Assembly: GCA_035720945.1 (NCBI GenBank)
Contig: DASTNK010000058.1
Span: forward strand, 1-64,000
Length of the DNA: 64,000 nucleotides
Source of the DNA: SCQX01 sp035720945
GTDB taxonomy: Bacteria; Pseudomonadota; Gammaproteobacteria; Burkholderiales; Burkholderiaceae_B
Reading direction: 5' to 3'
Below the pieces are notes generated by a model. The model was not told the DNA's origin, searched no databases, and saw nothing but the letters and a program-made list of their open reading frames with translations. Below, one piece after another: positions 1 to 8,373 of the stretch. The stretch's first letter is position 1. Each line of letters starts with the position of its first letter. Position numbers and translations under genes: made by a program.

Positions 1-13
1 CGTGCACTTGCGC

Positions 14-57
14 CATTTGAGATGGGTCGCACCCTTTCGTGGGGGCCATATCAAATG
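14..57. repeat. imperfect inverted repeat upstream of the H1-like gene
   Basis: Left arm 14-25 (CATTTGAGATGG) and right arm 46-57 (CCATATCAAATG) are complementary at 11 of 12 positions with a 20-base loop. It lies 41 bases before the H1-like start codon. It could be a terminator of a gene outside the window or a 5' leader structure. No U-tract follows it, so a terminator is the weaker reading. Confidence 0.4.
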
Positions 58-98
58 GGTGAATGTTCTCTACGACGCTAATCTCAAGGAGCATTACC

Positions 99-632
99 AT
101 GGCAACAGCCAAGAAGGCCGTCAAGAAAGCGGCCGCGAAAAAGGCCACACCCGCCAAGAAAGCAGTAGCCAAAAAAACGGTAGCCAAGAAAGCCGCCGTC
201 AAGAAAGTTGTAGCGAAGAAAGCAGTAGTCAAGAAAGCCCCGGCCAAGAAAGTCGCCGCGAAGAAAGTCGTAGCGAAAAAGGCCGTCGCCAAAAAGCCAG
301 CCGCCAAGAAAGCCGTCAAGAAAGTTGTAGCGAAGAAGGCCGCGGTCAAGAAAACGGCAGCCAAGAAAGCCGTCAAGAAAGCGCCAGCCAAGAAAGCCGC
401 TGCGAAGAAAACCGTAGCGAAGAAGGCCGTGGCGAAGAAGGCCGCCGCCAAAAAGCCCGCTGCGAAAAAAGCCGCCGCCAAAAAGCCGGCCGCCAAAAAG
501 GCCGCTGCCAAAAAGCCTGCGGCCAAGGCCGCGGCCAAAGCCAGCAAAGCCACCGCAGCGGCGCCCGCGGTCAAGGCTGCGCCGAATCCGGCCGCATCCT
601 GGCCGTTCCCCACGGGTGGCCGCCCTTCGTAA
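99..632 (+). CDS. histone H1-like Lys/Ala-repeat DNA-binding protein
   Basis: This 177-residue protein is almost entirely short repeats of the type AAKKx, VAKKA and KKPAAKK, ending in a short non-repetitive tail ([10 protein letters not shown]). It resembles the C-terminal domain of eukaryotic histone H1 and the Bordetella H1 homologues, which are nucleoid-associated and bind DNA without strong sequence preference. I chose ATG at 99 because AAGGAG stands 7 bases upstream; an in-frame ATG at 63 has no such site. It is monocistronic, with a rho-independent terminator downstream. The repeat tract encourages slippage, so length probably varies between strains. A long open frame overlaps it in another register only because of the repeat. 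Confidence 0.85.
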   Translation: MATAKKAVKKAAAKKATPAKKAVAKKTVAKKAAVKKVVAKKAVVKKAPAKKVAAKKVVAKKAVAKKPAAKKAVKKVVAKKAAVKKTAAKKAVKKAPAKKAAAKKTVAKKAVAKKAAAKKPAAKKAAAKKPAAKKAAAKKPAAKAAAKASKATAAAPAVKAAPNPAASWPFPTGGRPS

Positions 633-712
633 GGGTCGTCACTCTTCTCGCGGGGCGCATTTGCGCCGGGCAATCATGCCGGCCAGGCCCCGCGAGCCGC
701 ATAGATGCTCCA

Positions 713-739
713 CCGCCCGGTCTCCGGGCGGTTTTTTTT
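713..739 (+). terminator. rho-independent terminator of the H1-like gene
   Basis: A perfect 8-bp stem (CCGCCCGG at 713-720, CCGGGCGG at 724-731) with a 3-base loop is followed by eight T at 732-739. It lies about 80 bases after the stop codon at 632. Confidence 0.9.
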
Positions 740-769
740 GATACCCCGGGAGGTGTCATATAAGTATCC

Positions 770-937
770 CTGGGGATCCTCTGAACAAGTTGAGCGGGAA
801 GCAGGCGCTATGAGTCGGGGTGGGGTGCAAGGCGCAAACCACAGCGATAGCCGGTGCTATCGCGAGGATTTGCAACGCCGCAGACAGCCCAAGTCACAGA
901 TGCATGCGGCGCGGTGACTTGTTCAGAGGATCCCTAG
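770..937. mobile_element. MITE-like element with 18-bp terminal inverted repeats
   Basis: Perfect 18-bp inverted repeats lie at 773-790 (GGGATCCTCTGAACAAGT) and 917-934, with the outward C-T positions also matching. The roughly 126-base interior has no convincing gene; a 70-residue frame at 705-917 starts before the element and has no recognisable content. The size, the terminal repeats and the position between two unrelated genes suggest a non-autonomous mobile or REP-like element. I see no clear target duplication. The remainder of the 633-983 gap holds only the terminator at 713-739 and a short leader for the next gene. Confidence 0.6.
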
Positions 938-983
938 TCATGCGACAATAAGGCTCTTTTAAAACCCCGGTTCATCACATCCC

Positions 984-1547
984 ATGTTCGGCGACACTTT
1001 CGGTTTTCTGATCAAGACCCTGTTCTCCCTGTTCGGGATCGCCCTGATCATTCGCGCCTGGATGTACGCCATCCGACTTCATCCGTTCAATCCGTATTCG
1101 CAAGCCGTGCTGCGAATCACAAACTGGCTCGTCCAGCCTCTCAGGCACGTGTGCCCCCAGAGCCACCGTTTCGACTGGCCCAGTATCGTCGGATGCTGGC
1201 TCACCGCGCTTGTATTCCTGTCGCTGACGTGGCTGCTCGGATTCGGCATGGCGCCGTCTTTGAGCGTGCTTCCGGGCCTGGCGCTGGCGGCCGTGCTTAC
1301 CGTGCTGAAGTGGACATTCAACCTGATTTTGTGGGCGACCCTGATCCAGGCCGTGCTGTCGTGGGTCAACCCGATGGCGCCCGTCATGGCCGTGCTGCAT
1401 ACGTTGACGGCCCCGCTGCTCGACCCGATTCGTCGCATGCTGCCCAATACCGGCGGGCTGGATTTCTCGCCTCTGGTGTTGCTGATCATCGCGCAAATCG
1501 CCATGATCATGCTCGGGCATGCCGTGTATGCGGCGTTCGGTTTGTAG
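984..1547 (+). CDS. YggT family integral membrane protein
   Basis: This 187-residue protein carries two copies of the YggT membrane domain (about residues 5-75 and 95-180), each with two hydrophobic helices and an Asn-Pro or Asp-Pro-Ile-Arg type motif (VNPMAPV, LDPIRRMLP). YggT proteins sit in the inner membrane; osmotic and potassium homeostasis roles have been proposed for relatives, but the biochemical function is unclear. It is convergent with the following lipoprotein gene, with only three bases between the stop codons. The family call is sure; the role is not. Confidence 0.85.
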   Translation: MFGDTFGFLIKTLFSLFGIALIIRAWMYAIRLHPFNPYSQAVLRITNWLVQPLRHVCPQSHRFDWPSIVGCWLTALVFLSLTWLLGFGMAPSLSVLPGLALAAVLTVLKWTFNLILWATLIQAVLSWVNPMAPVMAVLHTLTAPLLDPIRRMLPNTGGLDFSPLVLLIIAQIAMIMLGHAVYAAFGL

Positions 1548-1550
1548 ATT

Positions 1551-2051
1551 TCACATGGGCACGACGCGCGTCGGCCCGTCACCGCTGATCAATCGCACAC
1601 GCTGGCCCACTGAAAGCGGCACATCGGCGGCCTGCGCGATCACGCGGGTTTCGCCGTTGTCCAGACGCACGGTGATTTCCAGGCCTTGAGTCTTGCCGGT
1701 CTGGTTTTCGATGGCATTGCCCACCAGAGCGCCTGCGATGGCCCCTCCCACCGCACCAAGCACACTACCCGTGCCGCGCCCGATGGAGCTACCCGCCACA
1801 CCACCCAGCGCACCGCCCGCCAGGCCGCCAAACCCTGACGTCTGCCCTTGCTGGATGACGACATTGCGCAATGCAACGACTGTGCCGGTACGCACGATCT
1901 GTTCGCGTTGCGCCTGTCCGTAGGTGTAGACGGAACTTGACGCGGAGTTGTTGGCGCACCCCGCCAGCACGGACAAAGCCCCCGCCACCAGGGTTGCCGC
2001 GACCAGGCGGGCCACCACTGTCTTCCGGGGTTTGAAAATCGTGGAATTCAT
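1551..2051 (-). CDS. SlyB/Pcp-type glycine-zipper outer-membrane lipoprotein
   Basis: The 166-residue precursor starts with a lipoprotein signal peptide whose lipobox ends LSVLAGC (Cys32). It continues with a Gly/Ala-rich glycine-zipper segment (about residues 70-110, GGLAGGALGGVAGSSIGRG) and a small C-terminal beta domain (DNGETRVIAQ, GQRVRLISGDGPTRVVPM). This is the architecture of SlyB/PcP lipoproteins, small outer-membrane proteins tied to envelope stability. I chose ATG at 2051 because AGGAG precedes it by 8 bases and the signal peptide begins there; a longer in-frame start at 2084 would add 11 residues ahead of the signal. Confidence 0.85.
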   Translation of the reverse strand: MNSTIFKPRKTVVARLVAATLVAGALSVLAGCANNSASSSVYTYGQAQREQIVRTGTVVALRNVVIQQGQTSGFGGLAGGALGGVAGSSIGRGTGSVLGAVGGAIAGALVGNAIENQTGKTQGLEITVRLDNGETRVIAQAADVPLSVGQRVRLISGDGPTRVVPM

Positions 2052-2156
2052 GAATCGATCTCCTGATGAACAACGCCTCGACATGCACCCGGCACGCCGC
2101 GAATCGTCGCGGTGGCGTGTTCGAAAGCCAGTTTATAGCATCCGGACGTAGGGTCG

Positions 2157-3092
2157 CTACAGCGCCAACCCATATGTTTTCTTCAGCCGCGCCGCGATCT
2201 GCGCGCGATCGAAGGCGTGGTTCTGCGGGCCCTGGGAGGCCACTTTGATGGCGCCCATGAGATTGGCCAGGCGGCAGGAATCGGGCAACGCCCAACCGCG
2301 CACCAGGCCGTACAGCAACCCCGCTCGATGCGCGTCGCCGCAGCCAGTGGGATCCACCACGGCATCGGGAATCGCCGGCTCTATCGTGGCCTCGGTGCCC
2401 GACGTGTACAACGTGGCACCTTGCGCACCACGTGTGACCACCACCGCTTCAAGACCCGTGGCGATGTCCGCCATGGTCCGGCCCGTGCGCTGCTCGATCA
2501 CACTGGCTTCGTAGTCGTTGACGGTAAGAATGCGCGCCAGTTTCAACATGCGGTTCAGATCCTCGCCGGAGAACAGCGGCATGGCCTGTCCGAGGTCGAA
2601 AATGAACGGAATACCCTGTGCATGCAACCGCTGCGCATGCGCGAACATGCCGTCCTTGGCATCGGGCGCCACGATAGCCCAGGCGGCCGCGCGCCCGGTC
2701 AGGTCATTGTCGGCCGAGCATCCCATGGCGCCCGGATGGAACGCGGCGATCTGGTTGTTGTCCAGATCGGTAGTGATGAAGCATTGCGGCGTGAACATGT
2801 CGGGCAGAATGCGTATCAGGCTGGTGTCGATGTCGAGCTTCTCGAAGCGGGCCAGATAGTCCGCCGCGTCGCCCCCGACGGTGCCGACCGGCACCGGGCT
2901 GCCCCCCAACAATTTCAAGCTATACGAGATATTGCCCGCGCAGCCACCGAACTCCTTGCGCATGCCAGGAACCAGGAATGACACGCTGAGCGACTTGATG
3001 TTGTCGGCCAGTATATGATCCTTGAAATAGCCCTCGAACACCGCGATCGTGTCGAACGCGATCGAACCGCAAACCAGTACGTCTTCAGACAT
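2157..3092 (-). CDS. PfkB-family carbohydrate/nucleoside kinase
   Basis: This 311-residue protein belongs to the ribokinase/PfkB family. The N-terminal signature is seen as GGCAGNISYSLKLLGG, and the C-terminal signature as DPTGCGDAHRAGLLYG, whose Asp is the expected catalytic base and whose GCGD forms the anion hole. Full length is normal for the family. Substrate cannot be read from sequence; adenosine kinase-like and sugar kinase members both look like this. It is the last gene of the minus-strand run that starts with aroQ, 13 bases after the DUF3426 gene, so it is probably cotranscribed. Confidence 0.8.
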   Translation of the reverse strand: MSEDVLVCGSIAFDTIAVFEGYFKDHILADNIKSLSVSFLVPGMRKEFGGCAGNISYSLKLLGGSPVPVGTVGGDAADYLARFEKLDIDTSLIRILPDMFTPQCFITTDLDNNQIAAFHPGAMGCSADNDLTGRAAAWAIVAPDAKDGMFAHAQRLHAQGIPFIFDLGQAMPLFSGEDLNRMLKLARILTVNDYEASVIEQRTGRTMADIATGLEAVVVTRGAQGATLYTSGTEATIEPAIPDAVVDPTGCGDAHRAGLLYGLVRGWALPDSCRLANLMGAIKVASQGPQNHAFDRAQIAARLKKTYGLAL

Positions 3093-3105
3093 GCCTACCC
3101 TTTGC

Positions 3106-4305
3106 TCATGAAAAATATTTGGCCAGTTGAAATCCGCTGACCTTGACCCCGTTCATTGTAATGGGGACCATGGCGGTGACTTCACTGCGCGCGGCGAACG
3201 GGCGTTGCGCGACGCCGGGCGGCAGGTACAAGGATGGCGGCAGGTCTTTCTTCACAACCACCGTGCCCGAGAAATCCAGCAGATCCAGAACCAGGGTCGG
3301 CCATTCCTGGGGCTTGTCGAGGCTGTTGCGCAACGTCACCCGGAGGACCATCGCCTCGGGTGGCTGCATCGCGGGCGATGCCCCCTGCCCTCCCAGCGGG
3401 TTGGCGCGCGTCTGCAGCGAGGAATTCATGATCGTGATCTGGCTGATATCCCGCGAATACGGAACGCGGCAATGCAATGGCCCACACGCCCGCTCGAGCA
3501 ACGGCCGCACGGCCGGTAGATGGGCGGCGAGTTGCGCCCGATAGACATACAGGCACTGCGCCAGGAACAACGCCACGCCCAGCACGCTGAGAATCCCCCA
3601 GAAGTAAAACGCGGGCCCGCGATAACGCGCGGGCAGCGGATCCAGGAAATCCGGCTCCTCCTCGGGTTCGGGTGCGGCGGTTCGGGGCTCCACGTAGACG
3701 CCATATGACTGGCGCTGGGCGAGGAATGGCTCTTTATCGTGGGGCGTTGTGTCATCGGCGAGAGCTTCATCCGGATCGGCCTCATCCGCGTCCTCCGGGG
3801 AACGATTGGACACATACGGAGCTCGTGTTTCTCCCCGTGCCGGACGTGGCCCACCGTTCACGGGCAACGATATCGTTGGCTCTGTGGGGGCGCCGGCTTG
3901 CGGGCGCCGCCCAGTGATCGTGAACGCTGGCTCGGCCCGGGAAGCCTCTGTCCGCGGCACGGCATGCTGACCGTGATGTTCGACACGCTGGCGCACCACA
4001 TGCGGCAACGTGTCACGGCCGCCCTCGCCGGGGTGAGGCGCTTGACGGGCCACCGGCTCAGGTGCCTCGGTCACGCGCGGAACACGACCCGCATGGGAAC
4101 CCAGCGCCGGACCCGGTACAGGCGCCACAGGGCGAGACGCCGGCGTCGAACGCCCCTGGCGCCCGTCAGCGGGCACCACTGCGTCGAAGCCGTCGAAGAT
4201 GTGGGCGCAATTGGGGCAGCGGATATAGCCCTTGCGCAGTTGCAACTGCTCGAGACTCGCGGAAAACGTCGCACCACACTGGGGGCATCGCGTAGTCAAA
4301 TCCAT
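3106..4305 (-). CDS. zinc-ribbon and DUF3426 domain membrane protein
   Basis: This 399-residue protein has three parts. Residues 1-40 form a zinc ribbon with two CxxC pairs (CPQC and CPNC; the MJ0042 motif). A low-complexity Pro/Arg/Asp-rich linker runs to about residue 225. A single transmembrane helix (FYFWGILSVLGVALFLAQCLYVY) is followed by a DUF3426 domain that ends PITMNGVKVSGFQLAKYF. The layout predicts a cytoplasmic zinc ribbon and a periplasmic C-terminus. Such genes follow prmA in many Burkholderiales; the function is unknown. It lies 9 bases after prmA. Confidence 0.8.
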   Translation of the reverse strand: MDLTTRCPQCGATFSASLEQLQLRKGYIRCPNCAHIFDGFDAVVPADGRQGRSTPASRPVAPVPGPALGSHAGRVPRVTEAPEPVARQAPHPGEGGRDTLPHVVRQRVEHHGQHAVPRTEASRAEPAFTITGRRPQAGAPTEPTISLPVNGGPRPARGETRAPYVSNRSPEDADEADPDEALADDTTPHDKEPFLAQRQSYGVYVEPRTAAPEPEEEPDFLDPLPARYRGPAFYFWGILSVLGVALFLAQCLYVYRAQLAAHLPAVRPLLERACGPLHCRVPYSRDISQITIMNSSLQTRANPLGGQGASPAMQPPEAMVLRVTLRNSLDKPQEWPTLVLDLLDFSGTVVVKKDLPPSLYLPPGVAQRPFAARSEVTAMVPITMNGVKVSGFQLAKYFS

Positions 4306-4314
4306 AAGCGAGAT

Positions 4315-5253
4315 CTATCGTGATCGTTCAGTTCGTTGCCCATGCAGGCATACCCAGCCCGCCCGCGCGCGCCAGACGCTGAGTGTGAGCCAAGGCGCGT
4401 AAGCCTGAGCCACTTCGTCTGCCTGACGCTCCAGCACACCCGATAGAGCCAGCCGGCCACCGGGCCGCACCCTGTTGGCCAGCATGGGCGCCAGCACCTT
4501 CAAGGGGTTGGACAATATGTTGGCCACCACCACGCTGGCCTGTGCCGAGTCAGTGTGATCAGGCAACCGGGCGTCGAGATCGACCCTGTTGACCTGGGCA
4601 TTGTAGCGGGTGGACAACACCGCTTGTTCGTCGATGTCGACGGCATGCGTGTCGCCCGCTCCGAGCATTTTAGCCGCAATGGCCAGGATACCGGAACCGC
4701 AGCCGTAATCGAGCACTGTGTCGCCGATGCGCACGTGCTCGGCCAACCACTCCAGGCACAAATGCGTGGTGGGGTGGCTGCCCGTGCCGAACGCGAGCCC
4801 TGGATCAAGCTGAATGCGGATAGGGTTGTCAGCGTCAGAGGCGGGGTGGGCGACGCCGGTGGGCACTGCGGGATCGTTCTGGTGCCAGCTGGGCACGATC
4901 CAGATACGCCCCCCCACATGAATGGGGCCGAACTGGGACTGGGTCAGACGCACCCAGTCGGCGTCGGGCACTTCGCGGATCGACCATCCAGCTTGAGGAG
5001 CCAGGCCGGACAAGGCCGCCGCCTGCTCGACGATCTGCGCCGGATCGGCGCCGTCGGGCAAAAGCGCGGCAAGCCGATTACGCCGCCAAGCCTGAACCTC
5101 GGGTTCGAACCCCGGCTCACCGAACAACGGTTGCTCGTGGGCCGTGTCGACATCGGCGTCTTCGACCGACACCGACAGCACCCCGGCCTCGATCAGCGCA
5201 TCGGACAATGCCTCGGCCTGCGCTTCCAGACAATGCAATACCAGCTCTCGCAT
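4315..5253 (-). CDS. prmA: ribosomal protein L11 methyltransferase
   Basis: PrmA transfers methyl groups from S-adenosylmethionine to ribosomal protein L11. The 312-residue product has an N-terminal substrate-recognition domain and a C-terminal Rossmann methyltransferase domain. The SAM-binding motif reads [19 protein letters not shown] at about residue 180, preceded by the family motif [17 protein letters not shown]. It sits between accC and the DUF3426 gene in a common betaproteobacterial order. Confidence 0.93.
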   Translation of the reverse strand: MRELVLHCLEAQAEALSDALIEAGVLSVSVEDADVDTAHEQPLFGEPGFEPEVQAWRRNRLAALLPDGADPAQIVEQAAALSGLAPQAGWSIREVPDADWVRLTQSQFGPIHVGGRIWIVPSWHQNDPAVPTGVAHPASDADNPIRIQLDPGLAFGTGSHPTTHLCLEWLAEHVRIGDTVLDYGCGSGILAIAAKMLGAGDTHAVDIDEQAVLSTRYNAQVNRVDLDARLPDHTDSAQASVVVANILSNPLKVLAPMLANRVRPGGRLALSGVLERQADEVAQAYAPWLTLSVWRARAGWVCLHGQRTERSR

Positions 5254-5317
5254 GGTCGTTTCCGTATAAAAAACCCCACGCCACGCAGGCCAACGTCAGC
5301 TTGCTGGCCGCGATCGA

Positions 5318-6664
5318 TCAGGATCGCTGGGCCAGTTTGTGCTCAAGATAATGAATGCTCGTCCCGCCTTTGATGAAGTTGGCGTCGTGCATGAGATCGC
5401 GATGCAGCGGGATGTTCGTCATGACCCCGTCGACCGCCATCTCGGAGAGTGCGATATCCATGCGGGCGATCGCCTGCTCGCGCGTGGGCGCATAGGTGAT
5501 CAGCTTGGCGATCATGGAATCGTAGTTGGGCGGCACCGTGTAGCCGCTGAACACATGCGAATCCATGCGCACCCCCGGCCCGCCAGGCACATGCCAGTTC
5601 GTGACCTTGCCCGGGCTGGGCGTGAACTTGTAGGGATCCTCGGCGTTGATGCGGCATTCGATCGCGTGCCCGCGGAGCTCGACGTCGCGCTGACGCAGTG
5701 TGAACTTTTCACCGGCGGCGATGCGTATCTGCATCTGCACCAGATCGAGCCCGGTGACCATCTCGGTGACCGTGTGTTCGACCTGGATGCGGGTGTTCAT
5801 CTCGATGAAGTAGAACTCGCCGTTTTCAAACAGGAACTCGAACGTGCCGGCGCCGCGATAACCGATCTTGCGGCAGGCTTCGGCACAGCGTTCGCCGATG
5901 CGCTCGATCAGCTTGCGTTCGATGCCCGGCGCCGGAGATTCCTCAATGACTTTTTGGTGGCGACGCTGCATGGAGCAATCGCGCTCACCCAGCCACACGG
6001 CGTTGCGCTCTCCGTCGGCCATGACCTGGATCTCGATGTGGCGCGGGTTCTCGAGGAACTTCTCCAGGTAGACCTCAGGATTGTTGAAGGCGATGCCGGC
6101 CTCTGATTTGGTGAGCGTGACGGCGTTGTGCAGGGCGGCCTCGGTGTAGACCACGCGCATGCCGCGCCCGCCACCACCGCCCGCCGCCTTGATGATCACC
6201 GGGTAGCCGACGTCACGGGCGATGCGCTGCACTTCGGCCGGATCGTCGGGCAGCGCGCCGGCCGAGCCAGGCACCACCGGCACGCCGGCTTCGATCATCG
6301 CCTGCTTGGCACTGACCTTGTCGCCCATGAGGCGGATGGATTCGGGCTTGGGGCCAATGAAGACAAATCCGCTTTTCTCGACGCGTTCGGCGAAGTCGGC
6401 GTTCTCGGAGAGAAAACCGTATCCGGGGTGAATGGCTTCGGCGTCGGTGACCTCGGCGGCCGAGATGATGGCCGGCATGTTGAGATAGCTGTCGCGCGCC
6501 GGGGCGGGCCCGATGCAAACGGATTCGTCGGCCAATCTCACGTACTTGGCCTCGCGGTCGACTTCCGAATGAACGACCACGGTCTTGATGCCCATTTCGC
6601 GACAGGCGCGCTGCACCCGCAGGGCGATCTCGCCACGATTGGCGATGAGGATTTTCTCGAACAT
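5318..6664 (-). CDS. accC: acetyl-CoA carboxylase biotin carboxylase subunit
   Basis: AccC carboxylates biotin on AccB using ATP and bicarbonate, the first half-reaction of acetyl-CoA carboxylase in fatty acid synthesis. The 448-residue product begins [17 protein letters not shown] and shows the ATP-grasp glycine loop ([13 protein letters not shown]) and the active-site region [16 protein letters not shown] chose ATG at 6664, four bases after the accB stop, over an in-frame TTG that lies inside the accB coding end. Translational coupling with accB is likely. Confidence 0.95.
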   Translation of the reverse strand: MFEKILIANRGEIALRVQRACREMGIKTVVVHSEVDREAKYVRLADESVCIGPAPARDSYLNMPAIISAAEVTDAEAIHPGYGFLSENADFAERVEKSGFVFIGPKPESIRLMGDKVSAKQAMIEAGVPVVPGSAGALPDDPAEVQRIARDVGYPVIIKAAGGGGGRGMRVVYTEAALHNAVTLTKSEAGIAFNNPEVYLEKFLENPRHIEIQVMADGERNAVWLGERDCSMQRRHQKVIEESPAPGIERKLIERIGERCAEACRKIGYRGAGTFEFLFENGEFYFIEMNTRIQVEHTVTEMVTGLDLVQMQIRIAAGEKFTLRQRDVELRGHAIECRINAEDPYKFTPSPGKVTNWHVPGGPGVRMDSHVFSGYTVPPNYDSMIAKLITYAPTREQAIARMDIALSEMAVDGVMTNIPLHRDLMHDANFIKGGTSIHYLEHKLAQRS

Positions 6665-6668
6665 GGGC

Positions 6669-7121
6669 TCAGCCAATCACGAACAGGGGTTGACCGAACT
6701 CGACGGGTTCACCGTTTTCGACCAGGATTTCCTTGACCACGCCGGCCTTGTCGGTTTCGATCTCGTTGAGCAGCTTCATGGCTTCGATGATGCACAGGGG
6801 CTCACCCTCTTTCACGCTCTGGCCCAGCTCAATAAAAGGCGAAGCGCCCGGATTGGGCGAGCGATAGAACGTGCCGACCATGGGCGATTTGATCACGTGC
6901 CCCTGGGGCACGGCGGGCGCGGCCGGAGCGGCCGGAGCGCCGGCCACGGGGGGCGCCGCCATCACCGGCGCGGCCATGGGCGGTGGCGCGTAAGCCACGG
7001 CGGGAGTCGCCGGGGAGAATTTGACGATCTTGACCTTGCCTTCCCCTTCGGTGATTTCGAGTTCGGCGATTCCTGATTCAGCGACCAGGTCGATCAAGGT
7101 TTTCAGTTTTCTGAGATCCAT
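6669..7121 (-). CDS. accB: acetyl-CoA carboxylase biotin carboxyl carrier protein
   Basis: The 150-residue carrier has an N-terminal domain ([20 protein letters not shown]), a Pro/Ala-rich flexible linker (about residues 36-75) and a biotinyl domain. The biotin-accepting lysine is in EAMKLLNE (Lys116). A longer in-frame start at 7208 would add 29 residues not found in the family, so ATG 7121 is preferred. It is followed immediately by accC, its partner. Confidence 0.95.
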   Translation of the reverse strand: MDLRKLKTLIDLVAESGIAELEITEGEGKVKIVKFSPATPAVAYAPPPMAAPVMAAPPVAGAPAAPAAPAVPQGHVIKSPMVGTFYRSPNPGASPFIELGQSVKEGEPLCIIEAMKLLNEIETDKAGVVKEILVENGEPVEFGQPLFVIG

Positions 7122-7222
7122 ACAGATTTCCCGTGACATTGCCCCGCGCCATACGGACGGGGCCGACGTTGATTGAATACAAATATTGAAACTAGCTCGA
7201 CTAACCAATGCCGCTGGAGGCC

Positions 7223-7657
7223 TCAGGCCTCCAGCGCGTAACGCATGGCGGCTTCATACCCGAACGCGCCCAGACCCACGATCACCCCCTGGGCCAGATC
7301 GGACAGGTATGAAGAATGGCGGAATGCTTCACGCCGATGGACGTTGGACAGGTGGACTTCAATGAACCGGATCGCCACGGCGGCCAGCGCGTCGCGCACG
7401 GCGACACTGGTGTGAGTATAGGCCGCCGCATTGATGATGATGAAATCCGTCTGGTCGCCCGCCGCCGCCTGGATACGGTCAACCAGGCCGCCTTCGTGAT
7501 TGCTCTGGAAACACTCGCAACCGGCGCCCTCGCGAGCCGCCAGACCCTGCAGATTCCGATCGATTTCCGCCAGAGTCTGATGTCCATAGACACTGGGCTC
7601 GCGTGTGCCGAGCAGATTCAGGTTGGGGCCATGCAAGACCAATATGCGTTGCGCCAT
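7223..7657 (-). CDS. aroQ: type II 3-dehydroquinate dehydratase
   Basis: AroQ converts 3-dehydroquinate to 3-dehydroshikimate in the shikimate pathway. The 144-residue product is of usual length, with [18 protein letters not shown] carrying the active-site Tyr24, the [10 protein letters not shown] motif and the [12 protein letters not shown] segment. The start is fixed by the conserved N-terminus, yet the bases before it (TGTTCCATA) contain no Shine-Dalgarno sequence. It heads the aroQ-accB-accC-prmA run. Confidence 0.94.
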   Translation of the reverse strand: MAQRILVLHGPNLNLLGTREPSVYGHQTLAEIDRNLQGLAAREGAGCECFQSNHEGGLVDRIQAAAGDQTDFIIINAAAYTHTSVAVRDALAAVAIRFIEVHLSNVHRREAFRHSSYLSDLAQGVIVGLGAFGYEAAMRYALEA

Positions 7658-7685
7658 TATGGAACACTAAAGGAGACAGACCGTC

Positions 7686-7714
7686 TTTTTACGCTAAAAA
7701 GGCCTATTTGTCCA
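7686..7714 (-). promoter_or_regulatory. candidate sigma-70 promoter for the aroQ-accBC run
   Basis: Read on the minus strand, TGGACA (7714-7709) and TAAAAA (7691-7686) are separated by 17 bases. The -35 matches consensus at five of six positions and the -10 at four. It lies about 30 bases before the aroQ start. Confidence 0.4.
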
Positions 7715-7784
7715 TTAAAACACAGACTATTTGCCATACGAAAGCATCCAGAACCTTAAAACGGCCCTTCCAGACCACGCGGTT

Positions 7785-8279
7785 TCAGGCTACCAGGCCA
7801 TGCACCTTCGCACCGAATGAATCGGTCTTGATCTGACCCACGACCCGATCACGGATCATGCCCTGGCGATCGAAAGTCACTGTGAACGGTATTCCGCCTG
7901 TGGTATCGCCCAACGCGCGGACGAGTTCGATACCGCCATGGCCGACGATCAGCAGCGGATAGGAAACCGGAACTTTTTGGATGAATTCGCGGACGTTGTT
8001 CGCGGTATCGACCGCGAGCCCCAGAAACCGCACGCCGGGATACTGTTTTTGCAACGCATCGAGTTCAGGCATTTCTTTCACGCAGGGCGGACACCACGTT
8101 GCCCAGAAATTCACGATCAGGGGTTTGCCCAGATAGCTGCTCATGGCATGCGGAGTGCCGTGCACATCGCGGAACGATTGACCGAACAAGCCCGTGTCGG
8201 CCAAGGCGCGCCGGGGCCGCCACGCGCCAAGAAAGGCCGTGGCCGCCACCCCCTGAAATATGAAATCGCGCCGCTTCAT
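7785..8279 (-). CDS. TlpA-like thioredoxin-fold protein, exported
   Basis: This 164-residue protein is a TlpA/ResA-type redoxin with the CxxC site in NFWATWCPPCVKEMPELD. The cis-Pro is in the GIPFTVTFD segment. The N-terminus (MKRRDFIFQGVAATAFLGA) has a twin arginine and a hydrophobic stretch, suggesting Tat export to the periplasm. Typical roles are thiol reduction in cytochrome c maturation or disulfide handling, but no cytochrome gene is adjacent. It is divergent from mpl. Confidence 0.82.
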   Translation of the reverse strand: MKRRDFIFQGVAATAFLGAWRPRRALADTGLFGQSFRDVHGTPHAMSSYLGKPLIVNFWATWCPPCVKEMPELDALQKQYPGVRFLGLAVDTANNVREFIQKVPVSYPLLIVGHGGIELVRALGDTTGGIPFTVTFDRQGMIRDRVVGQIKTDSFGAKVHGLVA

Positions 8280-8373
8280 GCGTTTTCCGAAAGTTCGTCA
8301 TGCTTTTTTCATCATAGCACCGGCCTGCCCGATACCCGGCGGGGAGCCACTACAATAACGGGTGGAGGACGTC

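Noticed and set aside
2..763. 253-residue open frame rich in ESRQES repeats
   Set aside because: It is the H1-like repeat gene read in another frame; composition follows the repeat and no ribosome site or domain supports it.
705..917. 70-residue open frame inside the inverted-repeat element
   Set aside because: It begins in the upstream terminator and runs through the repeat; no domain and no plausible start.
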